From positions 1 through 41,520 of the IMG/VR virus record IMGVR_UViG_3300044655_001122: DNA of 41,520 nt; one strand, 5' to 3'. Made by a program: the position numbers and the translations under genes. The number at the start of each line of letters is the position of its first letter. The first letter of the stretch is position 1. Source of the DNA: a virus. Positions 16,503-24,160 of this stretch are shown piece by piece. The notes beneath the pieces were generated by a model, which worked only from the letters and a program-made list of their open reading frames with translations, made no database searches and was not told the DNA's origin.

Positions 16503-16510
16503 TATTTAGT
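16503..16510 (-). promoter_or_regulatory. Variant late promoter ACTAAATA before gp18
   Basis: ACTAAATA on the minus strand lies 22 nt before the gp18 ATG in the gap after gp17. It is identical to the octamer before gp23. The predicted leader of about 17 nt contains the AAAGGA ribosome site. Confidence 0.45.
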
Positions 16511-16516
16511 AATTTT

Positions 16517-18169
16517 TTATACCTTCTTCCAAATAACACTACCATCTGAATATTCATCGGAATCAAAAGATTCATCGCTTACAATGAATAAGGTGTTATT
16601 ATCTTCTGGTTTTACGGCTTCTTCATAATTAAATTTGGCACTTTCAATTAAATCTGCAAAATATTCTTGTCTAGAAAGCCAAGCAAAAAATACTAAGGTC
16701 ATTACCAAATCATCATTATGGCTATCTTCTGCTCTAAAAGTATTTGATTTGGATACAAATGTTGTAAGTTCTGTAATGATTCTTTCATCATTTAGCAAAA
16801 TTTTATCTTCTTCTACCAACCGCTTTAATATAGCACATCCCAATTTTTTTGTCTGAGTAGTGGTTCTAAGTCCCATTTCAGTGCGGCTACTCCCACCAAA
16901 TCCTTGAGATAAAACCTGTCCTTTTCTTCCTAAAATTTTAGTCATAAGAACATTTTCATATTCTAAGTCATTATAAAGAATACTTGAAACTTGTCCCCCA
17001 ATGTCATTTGTTTCAATTAAAACATATGCATTATTATATTTTTCTGCAGCACTTTTAATTGAAACAGGAAAACTAAATGGACTAACCGTATTATTTCTGT
17101 AACTGGCTACAACCTTATATGGTGATGTAGTTCCGTCAATTACAGTAAACGCAGAATAATCAGATCCTTGACCACGAGAAACATCTGCCTGTAAAAAATA
17201 AATTTGATCTTTGACTGGCTGTTCAAATATTCTTAAACCTTCAGAGTTTTCTTCTAGGAAATCTTCTGGTGCCAAAACATTTAATTTTGATGTGGCTACA
17301 AGCGTATTAGAAGAGCCAAGAAAACTACAACCATATTCCTGTTCAAACTGTTCTGGACTCGTATTTGCTAACTGCTCCGCTGCCCAGGCATCGTCTCGTT
17401 TTGGTCCACCGGGGGTTATGGGGACATCCCTCCAACTTACCTCGATAGGGACGAAGTTATTCTTAGACTTGTGCCCAGCCGGTCTATTGGCATCTACCCA
17501 CAGTTTATGAAAGTGATTCATTCCATTAGGAGTAGATACAATGATAAGTTTGGTAGTTAAACCAGCAGAAATGGTTGGATAGGTAGATGAATAAAACTCT
17601 TCTGCAATATGAGAAGGTAAGAACGCATATTCATCTAGTAGGAGTAAATTATACGAACCACCACGGATAGCGGATGAGGAGGTTGCATCACACACAACTC
17701 TAGATCCATTTTCTAATTTAAAACTTGTCTTATTCCACTCTACCACACCTTGTTGTAGAAAGTGAGGTAGATTTTCATATGCCATTTGTAATTTTGCAAA
17801 TAGTTCGTCTTTGGCAGTTTTTAATTTATTTGCTAAAATAGCAACATTAACAGATTGGTTGAATGTAACATAATGTGTAATATAACCAATAACAGAGGTA
17901 GATTTACCAGACTGCCGGGGCCATTTAGAAATAACAAAACGATTATCGTGAATAGTCTGTACAAATTTTTCTTGGTAATCATATAACTTGAAAGGCATTA
18001 TACCTTTATCAAGAGTTTTAACTTTTACGTATTTGCTACAAAAATAAACAGGGTCCTTGGCGCATTTAATATATTCGTCAAGTTGTTCTTTTGTATAACT
18101 TAACTCTATGCCTGGAGGCTTTAGTTTTGGATTATTTCTATAACCTTGATTTTTATTGTTTAGGCTCAT
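16517..18169 (-). CDS. gp17: Terminase large subunit gp17
   Basis: The 550-aa packaging motor has both domains of T4 gp17 (610 aa). The ATPase has Walker A WPRQSGKST (83-91), Walker B with catalytic Glu LLLLDE (175-180), and coupling motif IIVSTPNG (209-216). The RNase-H-like nuclease has acidic residues D329 (QADVSRG), E386 (LIETND) and D486/D487 (HNDDLVM). It cuts concatemeric DNA and pumps it through gp20 with gp16 as regulator. Its start overlaps the end of gp16 by 17 nt. Confidence 0.97.
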   Translation of the reverse strand: MSLNNKNQGYRNNPKLKPPGIELSYTKEQLDEYIKCAKDPVYFCSKYVKVKTLDKGIMPFKLYDYQEKFVQTIHDNRFVISKWPRQSGKSTSVIGYITHYVTFNQSVNVAILANKLKTAKDELFAKLQMAYENLPHFLQQGVVEWNKTSFKLENGSRVVCDATSSSAIRGGSYNLLLLDEYAFLPSHIAEEFYSSTYPTISAGLTTKLIIVSTPNGMNHFHKLWVDANRPAGHKSKNNFVPIEVSWRDVPITPGGPKRDDAWAAEQLANTSPEQFEQEYGCSFLGSSNTLVATSKLNVLAPEDFLEENSEGLRIFEQPVKDQIYFLQADVSRGQGSDYSAFTVIDGTTSPYKVVASYRNNTVSPFSFPVSIKSAAEKYNNAYVLIETNDIGGQVSSILYNDLEYENVLMTKILGRKGQVLSQGFGGSSRTEMGLRTTTQTKKLGCAILKRLVEEDKILLNDERIITELTTFVSKSNTFRAEDSHNDDLVMTLVFFAWLSRQEYFADLIESAKFNYEEAVKPEDNNTLFIVSDESFDSDEYSDGSVIWKKV

Positions 18170-18596
18170 TATTCACAATTTCAGCATCAATGATTTTATT
18201 GGTGCTTCTATCTTTATTTAAGATGTTCTGTAGATCAGTTGTAGAACCAAGAAATACAGAATTATTGGTTTGTTTAATTTCTGTTTTTACTGCTGTTGTA
18301 TCTTTTACTTTTTTATGTACATCAATAACGTTATTATTCAGATCTGCAAGCGTTTTAAGTAAAATAGCAACTACTTCAAATGCTCTGGGACTATCTGATT
18401 CAGTAGCAACTTTCAAAGCACTTTCAAGAGCAATACTTCCATTATTCAATAAATCTTTAAAATTACCTTGAACTAATTCATAGTCTTTTTGAAAATTGTT
18501 ATTATTAAAAGTTCCACCAGCTATATTGGATGGTTTAGTATCTGGTTGAACAGGCACATTAAAAAATTGAGATAAATTTTTATTCATCGAATCCAT
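18153..18596 (-). CDS. gp16: Terminase small subunit gp16
   Basis: The 147-aa protein matches T4 gp16 (164 aa). The central helical hairpin includes LESALKVATESDSPRAFEVV then ALLKTLADLNNNVIDVHKK (T4 has KNADSPRHMEVFATLM...NREILKLHKD). The C-terminus has NNSVFLGSTTDLQNIL (T4 NATVFMGSPTELMDEI). It forms rings that regulate the gp17 ATPase and nuclease and recognise packaging sites. Two in-frame ATGs exist (18596 and 18587); the first is kept but the choice is uncertain. The start overlaps gp15 by 17 nt. Confidence 0.93.
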   Translation of the reverse strand: MDSMNKNLSQFFNVPVQPDTKPSNIAGGTFNNNNFQKDYELVQGNFKDLLNNGSIALESALKVATESDSPRAFEVVAILLKTLADLNNNVIDVHKKVKDTTAVKTEIKQTNNSVFLGSTTDLQNILNKDRSTNKIIDAEIVNNEPKQ

Positions 18597-19248
18597 TTCG
18601 TCCAGCAGTTAAACCCCTCAAAGAAATACTGTCAATATCAGTAATCGTTTGTACTTTACCAAAAATATAACTTTTAGCCACAAAACTAAATGATGAAATA
18701 TTAATACGCCTTCCAGACATATCTCCATCATATCGTTCACTAATACTATTTGATATCATTGATATAGGAATTTTTACATTATCCTGTGCTGAATTCAATG
18801 ACATACTAATAATATGATCTGGATTAAAATATGGTATAATTTGTTCAACAATCTGTAATGTATCATCAATGTGTCTAGTATAAATGAATAAACTAAAACC
18901 AACATTAACAGGTACTTGTTCTGTTATAATTGATGGATTGTCTATACAAGCATTTCTTGATAGTAGTGGTGTGTTTCTATTTCTACGACGAGATGCATCT
19001 GTAGCAACATTCGTCATAATATAACTCATACGTGGAAGTTGGTTTTCAATACGAATACCATCATTTATTGATGATGGTTCCAACAATCTTCTAATGAATT
19101 TTTCTTGTGAAGCATAGGTAATTGGAACACGTATACTTAAATCAGTAGCACTATCTGGATTATCATGATTAACAAAAATATTATTAAATAATGATCCAAA
19201 ACCTACAACTAATTTTCTTAAATTTTTATTATAAAAATAGTCAAACAT
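18580..19248 (-). CDS. gp15: Tail sheath stabiliser / completion protein gp15
   Basis: The 222-aa protein aligns with T4 gp15 (272 aa). The N-terminus MFDYFYNKNLRKLVVGFGSL then FNNIFV matches T4 MFGYFYNSSFRRYATLMGDLFSNI. SIRVPITYASQEKFIRRL matches T4 IRVPITYASKEHFM, and FIYTRHIDDTLQIVEQIIPY matches T4 IFTRYEDDMFQIVEQILPY. It lacks the Pro-rich C-terminal tail of T4. The hexamer caps the completed tail and joins it to the neck. An AAGGAT site lies 7 nt before the ATG. Confidence 0.96.
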   Translation of the reverse strand: MFDYFYNKNLRKLVVGFGSLFNNIFVNHDNPDSATDLSIRVPITYASQEKFIRRLLEPSSINDGIRIENQLPRMSYIMTNVATDASRRRNRNTPLLSRNACIDNPSIITEQVPVNVGFSLFIYTRHIDDTLQIVEQIIPYFNPDHIISMSLNSAQDNVKIPISMISNSISERYDGDMSGRRINISSFSFVAKSYIFGKVQTITDIDSISLRGLTAGRNGFDE

Positions 19249-19257
19249 GTTTTATCC

Positions 19258-19923
19258 TTATGTGCAGTCTTCATCTGCGAATGGATTATTTGGATCAAAG
19301 GTATATCCTGCTGATTCAGTCTTGAGAACATCATTAATACCTGCAGTAGTTCCAAGATTATTATTAATAGGAATAATTTGTGACCCAGAGTAGCCCCGAG
19401 TTTGGCTAAGAAGAGCATCAATTGCTTGGTTATCTGTAGTAATTTTCTCGTAACTATAAGTGAAGAGTTCTGCAGTTATCATATAACTATACAATTTACC
19501 CATTACATATAATGGATTTTCATGTTCTACAAAATTAATTTCAAATAAAGATTTGGAAAGAGGAAAATATATAAGATCTCCTTCTCTTGGTCTCGTAACT
19601 GCAGGAGCCCTATAAGTTACTTCTTCATTAAACCGTTTTCTTGCAAAGAGTAAAGTAACCTTATCTTTAATCTCTAACCCAAATTGTGTAATCATATCCG
19701 TACCATCAAATGACTTATAGTTTAGTAAATACATCTCTAATGTAAATGCTTTTGTAAATGCAGAGGCTGGGTCTTCTCCAAACAACTTATCAATAGCAAA
19801 ATAATCACGTGGAACATATATGCAGTCTTGCCCCATAGCCTGAATTATTTCTATAGTTATACCTTCAACAAGATTTTGTTCTTGTGTATTAGTATAATTG
19901 CTAATGTATGGGTTTGTTGTCAT
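19258..19923 (-). CDS. gp14: Neck protein gp14
   Basis: The 221-aa protein lies between gp13 and gp15 as in T4 (gp14, 256 aa). Family features include EGITIEIIQAMGQDCIYVPR (about 20-39), EDPASAFTKAFTLEMYL, REGDLIYFPLSKSLFEINFV then EHENPLY, and the C-terminal NPFADEDC. gp14 and gp13 complete the filled head so that the tail can join. It follows gp13 with a 1-nt gap and is itself followed by gp15 after 9 nt. Confidence 0.93.
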   Translation of the reverse strand: MTTNPYISNYTNTQEQNLVEGITIEIIQAMGQDCIYVPRDYFAIDKLFGEDPASAFTKAFTLEMYLLNYKSFDGTDMITQFGLEIKDKVTLLFARKRFNEEVTYRAPAVTRPREGDLIYFPLSKSLFEINFVEHENPLYVMGKLYSYMITAELFTYSYEKITTDNQAIDALLSQTRGYSGSQIIPINNNLGTTAGINDVLKTESAGYTFDPNNPFADEDCT

Positions 19924-19924
19924 A

Positions 19925-20752
19925 TTATCCGATCATAGGATCTGGTGGCAGTTCTTGTGTCTTCTTTAATAGTTCTTCAATCGCATTAAGTTCCTGTTGT
20001 GCATCTTGCATCATGGCTGGTGCATTCAAAGAAGCACCACCGGGAAGTGGAACACCAGAAAATTTAATAAGATTCTGAGCCCATTGTTTTTTCAATAATG
20101 CTGTATAATGTCTTTTAAATATTCTATCATTCCATGTTTTAGGATATCGTGTCGTATCAACTTCAACATATGCTTCGACCATAAGAACAGATCCAACAGG
20201 AATTTTACTATAATCTGTTTCTAGATACAAACGATCTGTTGTTTTTGTGTAGGTATAAGAAACCGGATAATTAAAAATATCATTAATAAGTTTAATATAA
20301 CTCATACCTTCCATATAACTTGCAATGGGTCCAGCTGAAAATGAAGACTGATTCATGTATAATCCAAAGAAATCAAAAAGAGTTAATTGATACCTTAAAT
20401 CAAACATGTAATCTCCAACAGAAGTACTGGGAGCATATACTTTTGTAATACTTCTAATCGCGGATGCATTTGGCCAATAACCTGTAAGACCATTCTCATT
20501 AGTTTTAATTTGTGCACCAAGAGCTGGTCCAAAAGTAGTTGTATCAAATGATCGAGTAGCTAAATCATTTGCAGTAACCGTATATGCATATAAGGCTCTT
20601 TGATTAAAATCAAAATGCCTTTCATACATGTATTCTAAAGATTCATCTAATCGATCTTCTGCTTGCTGAGAATCAATATTTACTTGTACAACAGGTGATC
20701 CCAATGTACGGTAACAATAGTTGATAAAATCTTGTCGTGTAGTTATAGCCAT
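19925..20752 (-). CDS. gp13: Neck protein gp13
   Basis: The 275-aa protein begins TRQDFINYCYRTLGSPVVQV then NIDSQQAEDRLDESLEY, the conserved N-terminus of T4-type gp13 (309 aa). A region with KLINDIFNYPVSYTYTKTTD and VEAYVEVDTTRYPKTWNDRI follows, then YTALLKKQWAQNLIKFSGV and a helical C-terminus rich in Gln/Glu/Pro. It binds the portal vertex after packaging with gp14 and holds DNA in the head. A late promoter immediately precedes it and would drive the neck/terminase/tail block. Confidence 0.95.
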   Translation of the reverse strand: MAITTRQDFINYCYRTLGSPVVQVNIDSQQAEDRLDESLEYMYERHFDFNQRALYAYTVTANDLATRSFDTTTFGPALGAQIKTNENGLTGYWPNASAIRSITKVYAPSTSVGDYMFDLRYQLTLFDFFGLYMNQSSFSAGPIASYMEGMSYIKLINDIFNYPVSYTYTKTTDRLYLETDYSKIPVGSVLMVEAYVEVDTTRYPKTWNDRIFKRHYTALLKKQWAQNLIKFSGVPLPGGASLNAPAMMQDAQQELNAIEELLKKTQELPPDPMIG

Positions 20753-20760
20753 ATTAAAAA

Positions 20761-20768
20761 TATTTATG
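20761..20768 (-). promoter_or_regulatory. Late promoter CATAAATA before gp13
   Basis: CATAAATA on the minus strand lies 8 nt before the gp13 ATG, at the end of the upstream Cys-rich gene. The predicted start leaves a leader of about 3 nt with no ribosome site. Confidence 0.55.
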
Positions 20769-21210
20769 TATTTTCTATAATCTTATTAATTTTATCAAAC
20801 ATTTCTTCATTGACCGGATTACTATTTACAGTTATTTGAACCAATTGTACTGTTTCAGGGGGCAATTGTTCGATTACCTTTTTTCGATCCCCATCTTCAT
20901 TATCATAAAAATTTGGATCATAGTTGGTAAATCCTGGCATTTTAAGTGGGCAACTTAAAGTTGGATAGTCTAATTTACAATATTCACCCGGTTCTTTAAT
21001 TAACCAAGTATTGGGTTTGTCACCACAACCACACTTACCACAAAAAAAATAATTCGAGTTACGACTTTTATTTAAAAATTTACATGGTGGAAGTATACCA
21101 TTCCCATAACAAGAAATATACCTCAATTGCTTAGTTGGTATATCTGTCTTAGTATTTTTGAATCCACGTGATGCAACTGACATTGCATACAACATAATTT
21201 TAGTAATCAT
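20764..21210 (-). CDS. Cys-rich hypothetical protein, possible zinc ribbon
   Basis: I do not recognise this 148-aa protein as a named T4 gene product. Seven cysteines lie in the first 90 residues (C34, C43, C57, C60, C62, C78, C87), with the cluster YFFCGKCGCGD resembling half of a zinc-ribbon knuckle. The C-terminus is Pro/Asp/Glu-rich and ends in a helix. It is co-directional between the gpI-like baseplate gene (1-nt gap) and gp13, so it is probably a virion or assembly protein. No clear ribosome site is visible, and the start may be an internal Met (residue 6 or 10). Confidence 0.75.
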   Translation of the reverse strand: MITKIMLYAMSVASRGFKNTKTDIPTKQLRYISCYGNGILPPCKFLNKSRNSNYFFCGKCGCGDKPNTWLIKEPGEYCKLDYPTLSCPLKMPGFTNYDPNFYDNEDGDRKKVIEQLPPETVQLVQITVNSNPVNEEMFDKINKIIENT

Positions 21211-21211
21211 A

Positions 21212-21835
21212 TTATGGGGTTGTATAAATATAACTCATTCCGGCTGGTAGCACACTTCGTTGTAAAAAAGCTTTATGTTCTTCCGATATATCTGCAACAA
21301 TTTCGATAATATTAGAACCATAATTTGATACAGCAGTAGTGGTATAATCATATCCCAACAATGTTACCAAAACATATTTGATCGCTGCAGTTGTTCCTTT
21401 GATATCAAAATATTGAGAATCAACTTGAATAGAGAAGCGTCGAATATTTGGTAAGATTTCTACTAATCCTACAGAAGAAAAATCTTCTCCAGGAAAATAA
21501 AATTCAGCTAAACCCTGTAGTAACTCTTCAGGCATTTCCATAGGAGATCGTAAAGTCTCCCATTCAATATATGCTCCGTAACCATATTTAAGACTAAACA
21601 ACCACCTTAAATAATTTTTTAAAATTGGAACAATTTTAACATTATTAGTATCAGCCTCATATTCTCGAATAATCCATTCTGGTAATAAAGATTCTAATGT
21701 AAGCTGATCACCGATAAATTTATCTTTACCTACATTTAATAACTCTGAGCCATATATTTTTTGTACATATGCTTGCATTAAATTTACTTTAGCTGCTAAA
21801 GTTACAGGTAGTCTATTAAAAAATAAAGGAATCAT
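21212..21835 (-). CDS. gpI-like baseplate wedge protein
   Basis: The 207-aa protein directly follows gp6 with an ATGA overlap. In minimal contractile tails (P2 type) the J gene (gp6 homologue) is followed by gene I. The C-terminal half carries the gpI-type pattern: RRFSIQVDSQYFDIKGTTAA then IKYVLVTLLGYDY (about 135-168), where KGT-x-A-x(3)-L-x(3)-GY is characteristic. The N-terminal half has ESLLPEWIIREYEAD and an aromatic-rich helix LRWLFSLKYGYGAYIEW. It would form part of the baseplate wedge, equivalent to the core of T4 gp7. The call is inferred from motif and position. Confidence 0.65.
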   Translation of the reverse strand: MIPLFFNRLPVTLAAKVNLMQAYVQKIYGSELLNVGKDKFIGDQLTLESLLPEWIIREYEADTNNVKIVPILKNYLRWLFSLKYGYGAYIEWETLRSPMEMPEELLQGLAEFYFPGEDFSSVGLVEILPNIRRFSIQVDSQYFDIKGTTAAIKYVLVTLLGYDYTTTAVSNYGSNIIEIVADISEEHKAFLQRSVLPAGMSYIYTTP

Positions 21836-22905
21836 AATGCGTAGACTACTCCTATACCAGCAATAGTACGTGATTGTAGGTAGTCAATTAGAAGAGTTTG
21901 ATTGCTTGAAGATAATCCAGTAACATATACATTAACGGTGCCTGGTGTATCACCATTTCGTACTGAAATCAAAGTAGAATCATTTGTTCCAGTAATACTA
22001 GAACTTAAAATAGCTTTTTCAAAATCTTTCAATGTAACACATCTATCTTGACCATTTGCATTAAATAACACTTTTGCTCTTGCAGTGTCAACAGATATAG
22101 TATCATAACCGCCAGAAGCTGAACCAATAATATTTAATAAACCGGTTGGATCAATAATAGTACCACCATTTCCAGCTTTACCATTTGATACAATAGCACG
22201 AACAATAACAGATTTTGATGTTGGAACAATTGCAGCATTAGCAAAATTATTAGTAACCAAATATCCATTTGAGCCATGTGTTACAGTAAAGAAATTATTA
22301 TTAATTGATGTAGTTGTATTTCCTTTACTTACTCTTGTCCATTTAATTTTTTCAGCTTTATTTAATGAATCTGGAATAACATAAAAAGAAATTGTATTAG
22401 GATCTATATTATATGGAAGTATAATGGATTGGCTTACATGATCGTAATTGGAAAATGTTGCAACAGATGATCCCGAATATAAATAAGTTTCAACTGCAGC
22501 TGATGCTCCTGAAGTTTCATTATATAGATAGAATCTTAAATTTGCACCACTTGTAGATGTTGCTGCAAATCCTGTATAATCATCCATTGCAGCTGTAGTT
22601 ACAACTCTAGCAGATGCAGATTGTATCAAAGGAACTATAACTGAATGATTTGAGGCAATTGAAACTATAGATTCTAATAGCGTTGCTGTAGATAAAAATG
22701 ATTCAGTAAATCCAAATTGAGCATATACCCCATTATATGCTGTGGCAGTTGCAAGAGTTCTTAATAATAAATTAGCTGTACTAGCTTCATCTCTAAAAGA
22801 AATATCAGTTAGACCGGGTTGAACTTCTAAAAAAGAAGTCAATGAATCCATAATATTTTCAAAGTCTAAAGAAGCAACATTTAAGGATTTTAAATTATAT
22901 GTCAT
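21832..22905 (-). CDS. gp6: Baseplate wedge protein gp6 (baseplate J-like)
   Basis: The 357-aa protein has the gp6/gpJ N-terminal region LDFENIMDSLTSFLEVQPGL then NLLLRTLATATAYNGVYAQF and ESFLSTATLLESIVSIA (residues 13-87). This corresponds to the helical start of T4 gp6, where the gp6 dimer contacts gp25 and gp53. The C-terminus has VSVDTARAKVLFNANGQDRC-like and DFEKAILSS segments found at the end of gpJ-type proteins. At 357 aa it is much shorter than T4 gp6 (660 aa). It overlaps gp25 by 4 nt at its start and the gpI-like gene at its end. Confidence 0.85.
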   Translation of the reverse strand: MTYNLKSLNVASLDFENIMDSLTSFLEVQPGLTDISFRDEASTANLLLRTLATATAYNGVYAQFGFTESFLSTATLLESIVSIASNHSVIVPLIQSASARVVTTAAMDDYTGFAATSTSGANLRFYLYNETSGASAAVETYLYSGSSVATFSNYDHVSQSIILPYNIDPNTISFYVIPDSLNKAEKIKWTRVSKGNTTTSINNNFFTVTHGSNGYLVTNNFANAAIVPTSKSVIVRAIVSNGKAGNGGTIIDPTGLLNIIGSASGGYDTISVDTARAKVLFNANGQDRCVTLKDFEKAILSSSITGTNDSTLISVRNGDTPGTVNVYVTGLSSSNQTLLIDYLQSRTIAGIGVVYAL

Positions 22906-23285
22906 GTTAGTGGTATTTCAATTCTACAAGAAGATTTGTTTTGTGAATTTAAACTCAATTCTGTTAAAAAACTAATATCAAAAATTATTACAGTATCTGA
23001 ATAGTAATTAATAGAAACTTTAACATCAAAGATTTTTTTAATTGATGATTTGATTGCTGCCTGTAGAATATTAACTATAAGCTGTCTATTGATACCAATA
23101 TCATAGATATAATCACTAATATTTGCACCAAAAGAAGGATTCATCATATTTTCTCCTTTATTGGTACGTAAAATATTTTCAATTTGTTGAACAATAGAAT
23201 TTGTTCCATCAACATATGCGATATCTTTTGTTCCATTAATCGTGAACGCAGGTTCTAATAAAATTGAAAAGTCTTTAGTACGCAT
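22902..23285 (-). CDS. gp25: Baseplate wedge protein gp25
   Basis: The 127-aa protein is of the gp25/GPW family (T4 gp25: 132 aa). Key features are DIAYVDGTNSIVQQIENILR (about 21-40), then TNKGENMMNPSFGANISDYI (41-60), with the family EPR-like turn replaced by ENM before the conserved P-x-FG. A helix ILQAAIKSSIKKIF and two strands follow. gp25 joins the gp6 dimer to the sheath and starts sheath polymerisation. A late promoter lies 6 nt upstream of the ATG. Confidence 0.93.
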   Translation of the reverse strand: MRTKDFSILLEPAFTINGTKDIAYVDGTNSIVQQIENILRTNKGENMMNPSFGANISDYIYDIGINRQLIVNILQAAIKSSIKKIFDVKVSINYYSDTVIIFDISFLTELSLNSQNKSSCRIEIPLT

Positions 23286-23291
23286 ATCAAA

Positions 23292-23299
23292 TATTTATA
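23292..23299 (-). promoter_or_regulatory. T4-type late promoter TATAAATA before gp25
   Basis: A perfect TATAAATA on the minus strand lies 6 nt before the gp25 ATG, so the transcript would begin on, or one base before, the start codon. No ribosome site fits between them. Confidence 0.65.
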
Positions 23300-23302
23300 T
23301 CT

Positions 23303-24160
23303 TTAGGACCAGTTCTCGTAAGTGTTAGGTGGATTGAATGGATTATTAAAAACACCTGGGTTATTTGGAATATTTAAGGTATCATTCCATGGATTTTCTG
23401 GAGGAGTTTCACCACCACCCTCACCACCTGGAGTTGCTGCAACAGATGTTGGTGGTAAAATACTTGTAAGAGCAAGTTGTGTTTCGTGTGTACCCGTATT
23501 GGTAAACATGTGTTTAATACCCAAAACCCAATATATTCCATTAATAGGAGATGATCCGGCTGAATACGGATAGCCACTAGTATTGTTTGCTACAACTTCA
23601 ACAAAATCACCAGATCTTAAACTCATATCTCCAGAAATATTAATAGTTACTTTTCTTCCAAAGGTTATAGAATCTAAAAACTCTTTACGTTTAACGGGAG
23701 CATCTTTAGGAGTATTCCAAAAAGTAGCAACATTTAAACGTAATTTTAAATACGCTTCAAATTTTTCACCAATCTCTGGACAACTGCAGTTAAATGGTGC
23801 TTCTGGAAGTCCCCACAAACAACCAAAGAAATCTTCACCAAGTTCTGTATTAGATTTAATCTTCATACATTCATTAGATGCCGTACCTAAATAAATATCA
23901 AATGGTGGTGTAAGACCAGCAGAACCACACATTCCAGGAAAAGACCATAAAGATGCTGATCCTGTTATACCTATTGCTTCTGCAATAGTAGCAATTTTGG
24001 GAAAACGTGTCAAACAATCATCTAATGATGTTGGAGATGATGTTATGCCTTGAGTGATTTGTGCATTTGCACAGACATATTCACCACGTGCACCAAAATT
24101 ACCAATAGGTGTTGATAACACATTTGAACCAAGAGTTACAATTTTTCCTTTTTGTGGCAT
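23303..24160 (-). CDS. Probable baseplate hub protein, C-terminal-type domain
   Basis: The 285-aa protein has a Cys-containing N-terminal half. A later region reads RKVTINISGDMSLRSGDFVE then VVANN, and INGIYWVLGIKHMFTNTGTH then ETQLALTS (about 210-238). That pattern, a strand followed by (N/S)G-x-Y-x-V-x(2)-(I/V)-x-H-x-F and T-x-L-x-L, is typical of the last domain of gp27/gpD-type hub proteins. The C-terminal tail (about 245-285) is Gly/Pro/Asn-rich. It follows the 651-aa gene with a 1-nt overlap, so the two could be halves of a split hub. The function is inferred. Confidence 0.6.
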   Translation of the reverse strand: MPQKGKIVTLGSNVLSTPIGNFGARGEYVCANAQITQGITSSPTSLDDCLTRFPKIATIAEAIGITGSASLWSFPGMCGSAGLTPPFDIYLGTASNECMKIKSNTELGEDFFGCLWGLPEAPFNCSCPEIGEKFEAYLKLRLNVATFWNTPKDAPVKRKEFLDSITFGRKVTINISGDMSLRSGDFVEVVANNTSGYPYSAGSSPINGIYWVLGIKHMFTNTGTHETQLALTSILPPTSVAATPGGEGGGETPPENPWNDTLNIPNNPGVFNNPFNPPNTYENWS

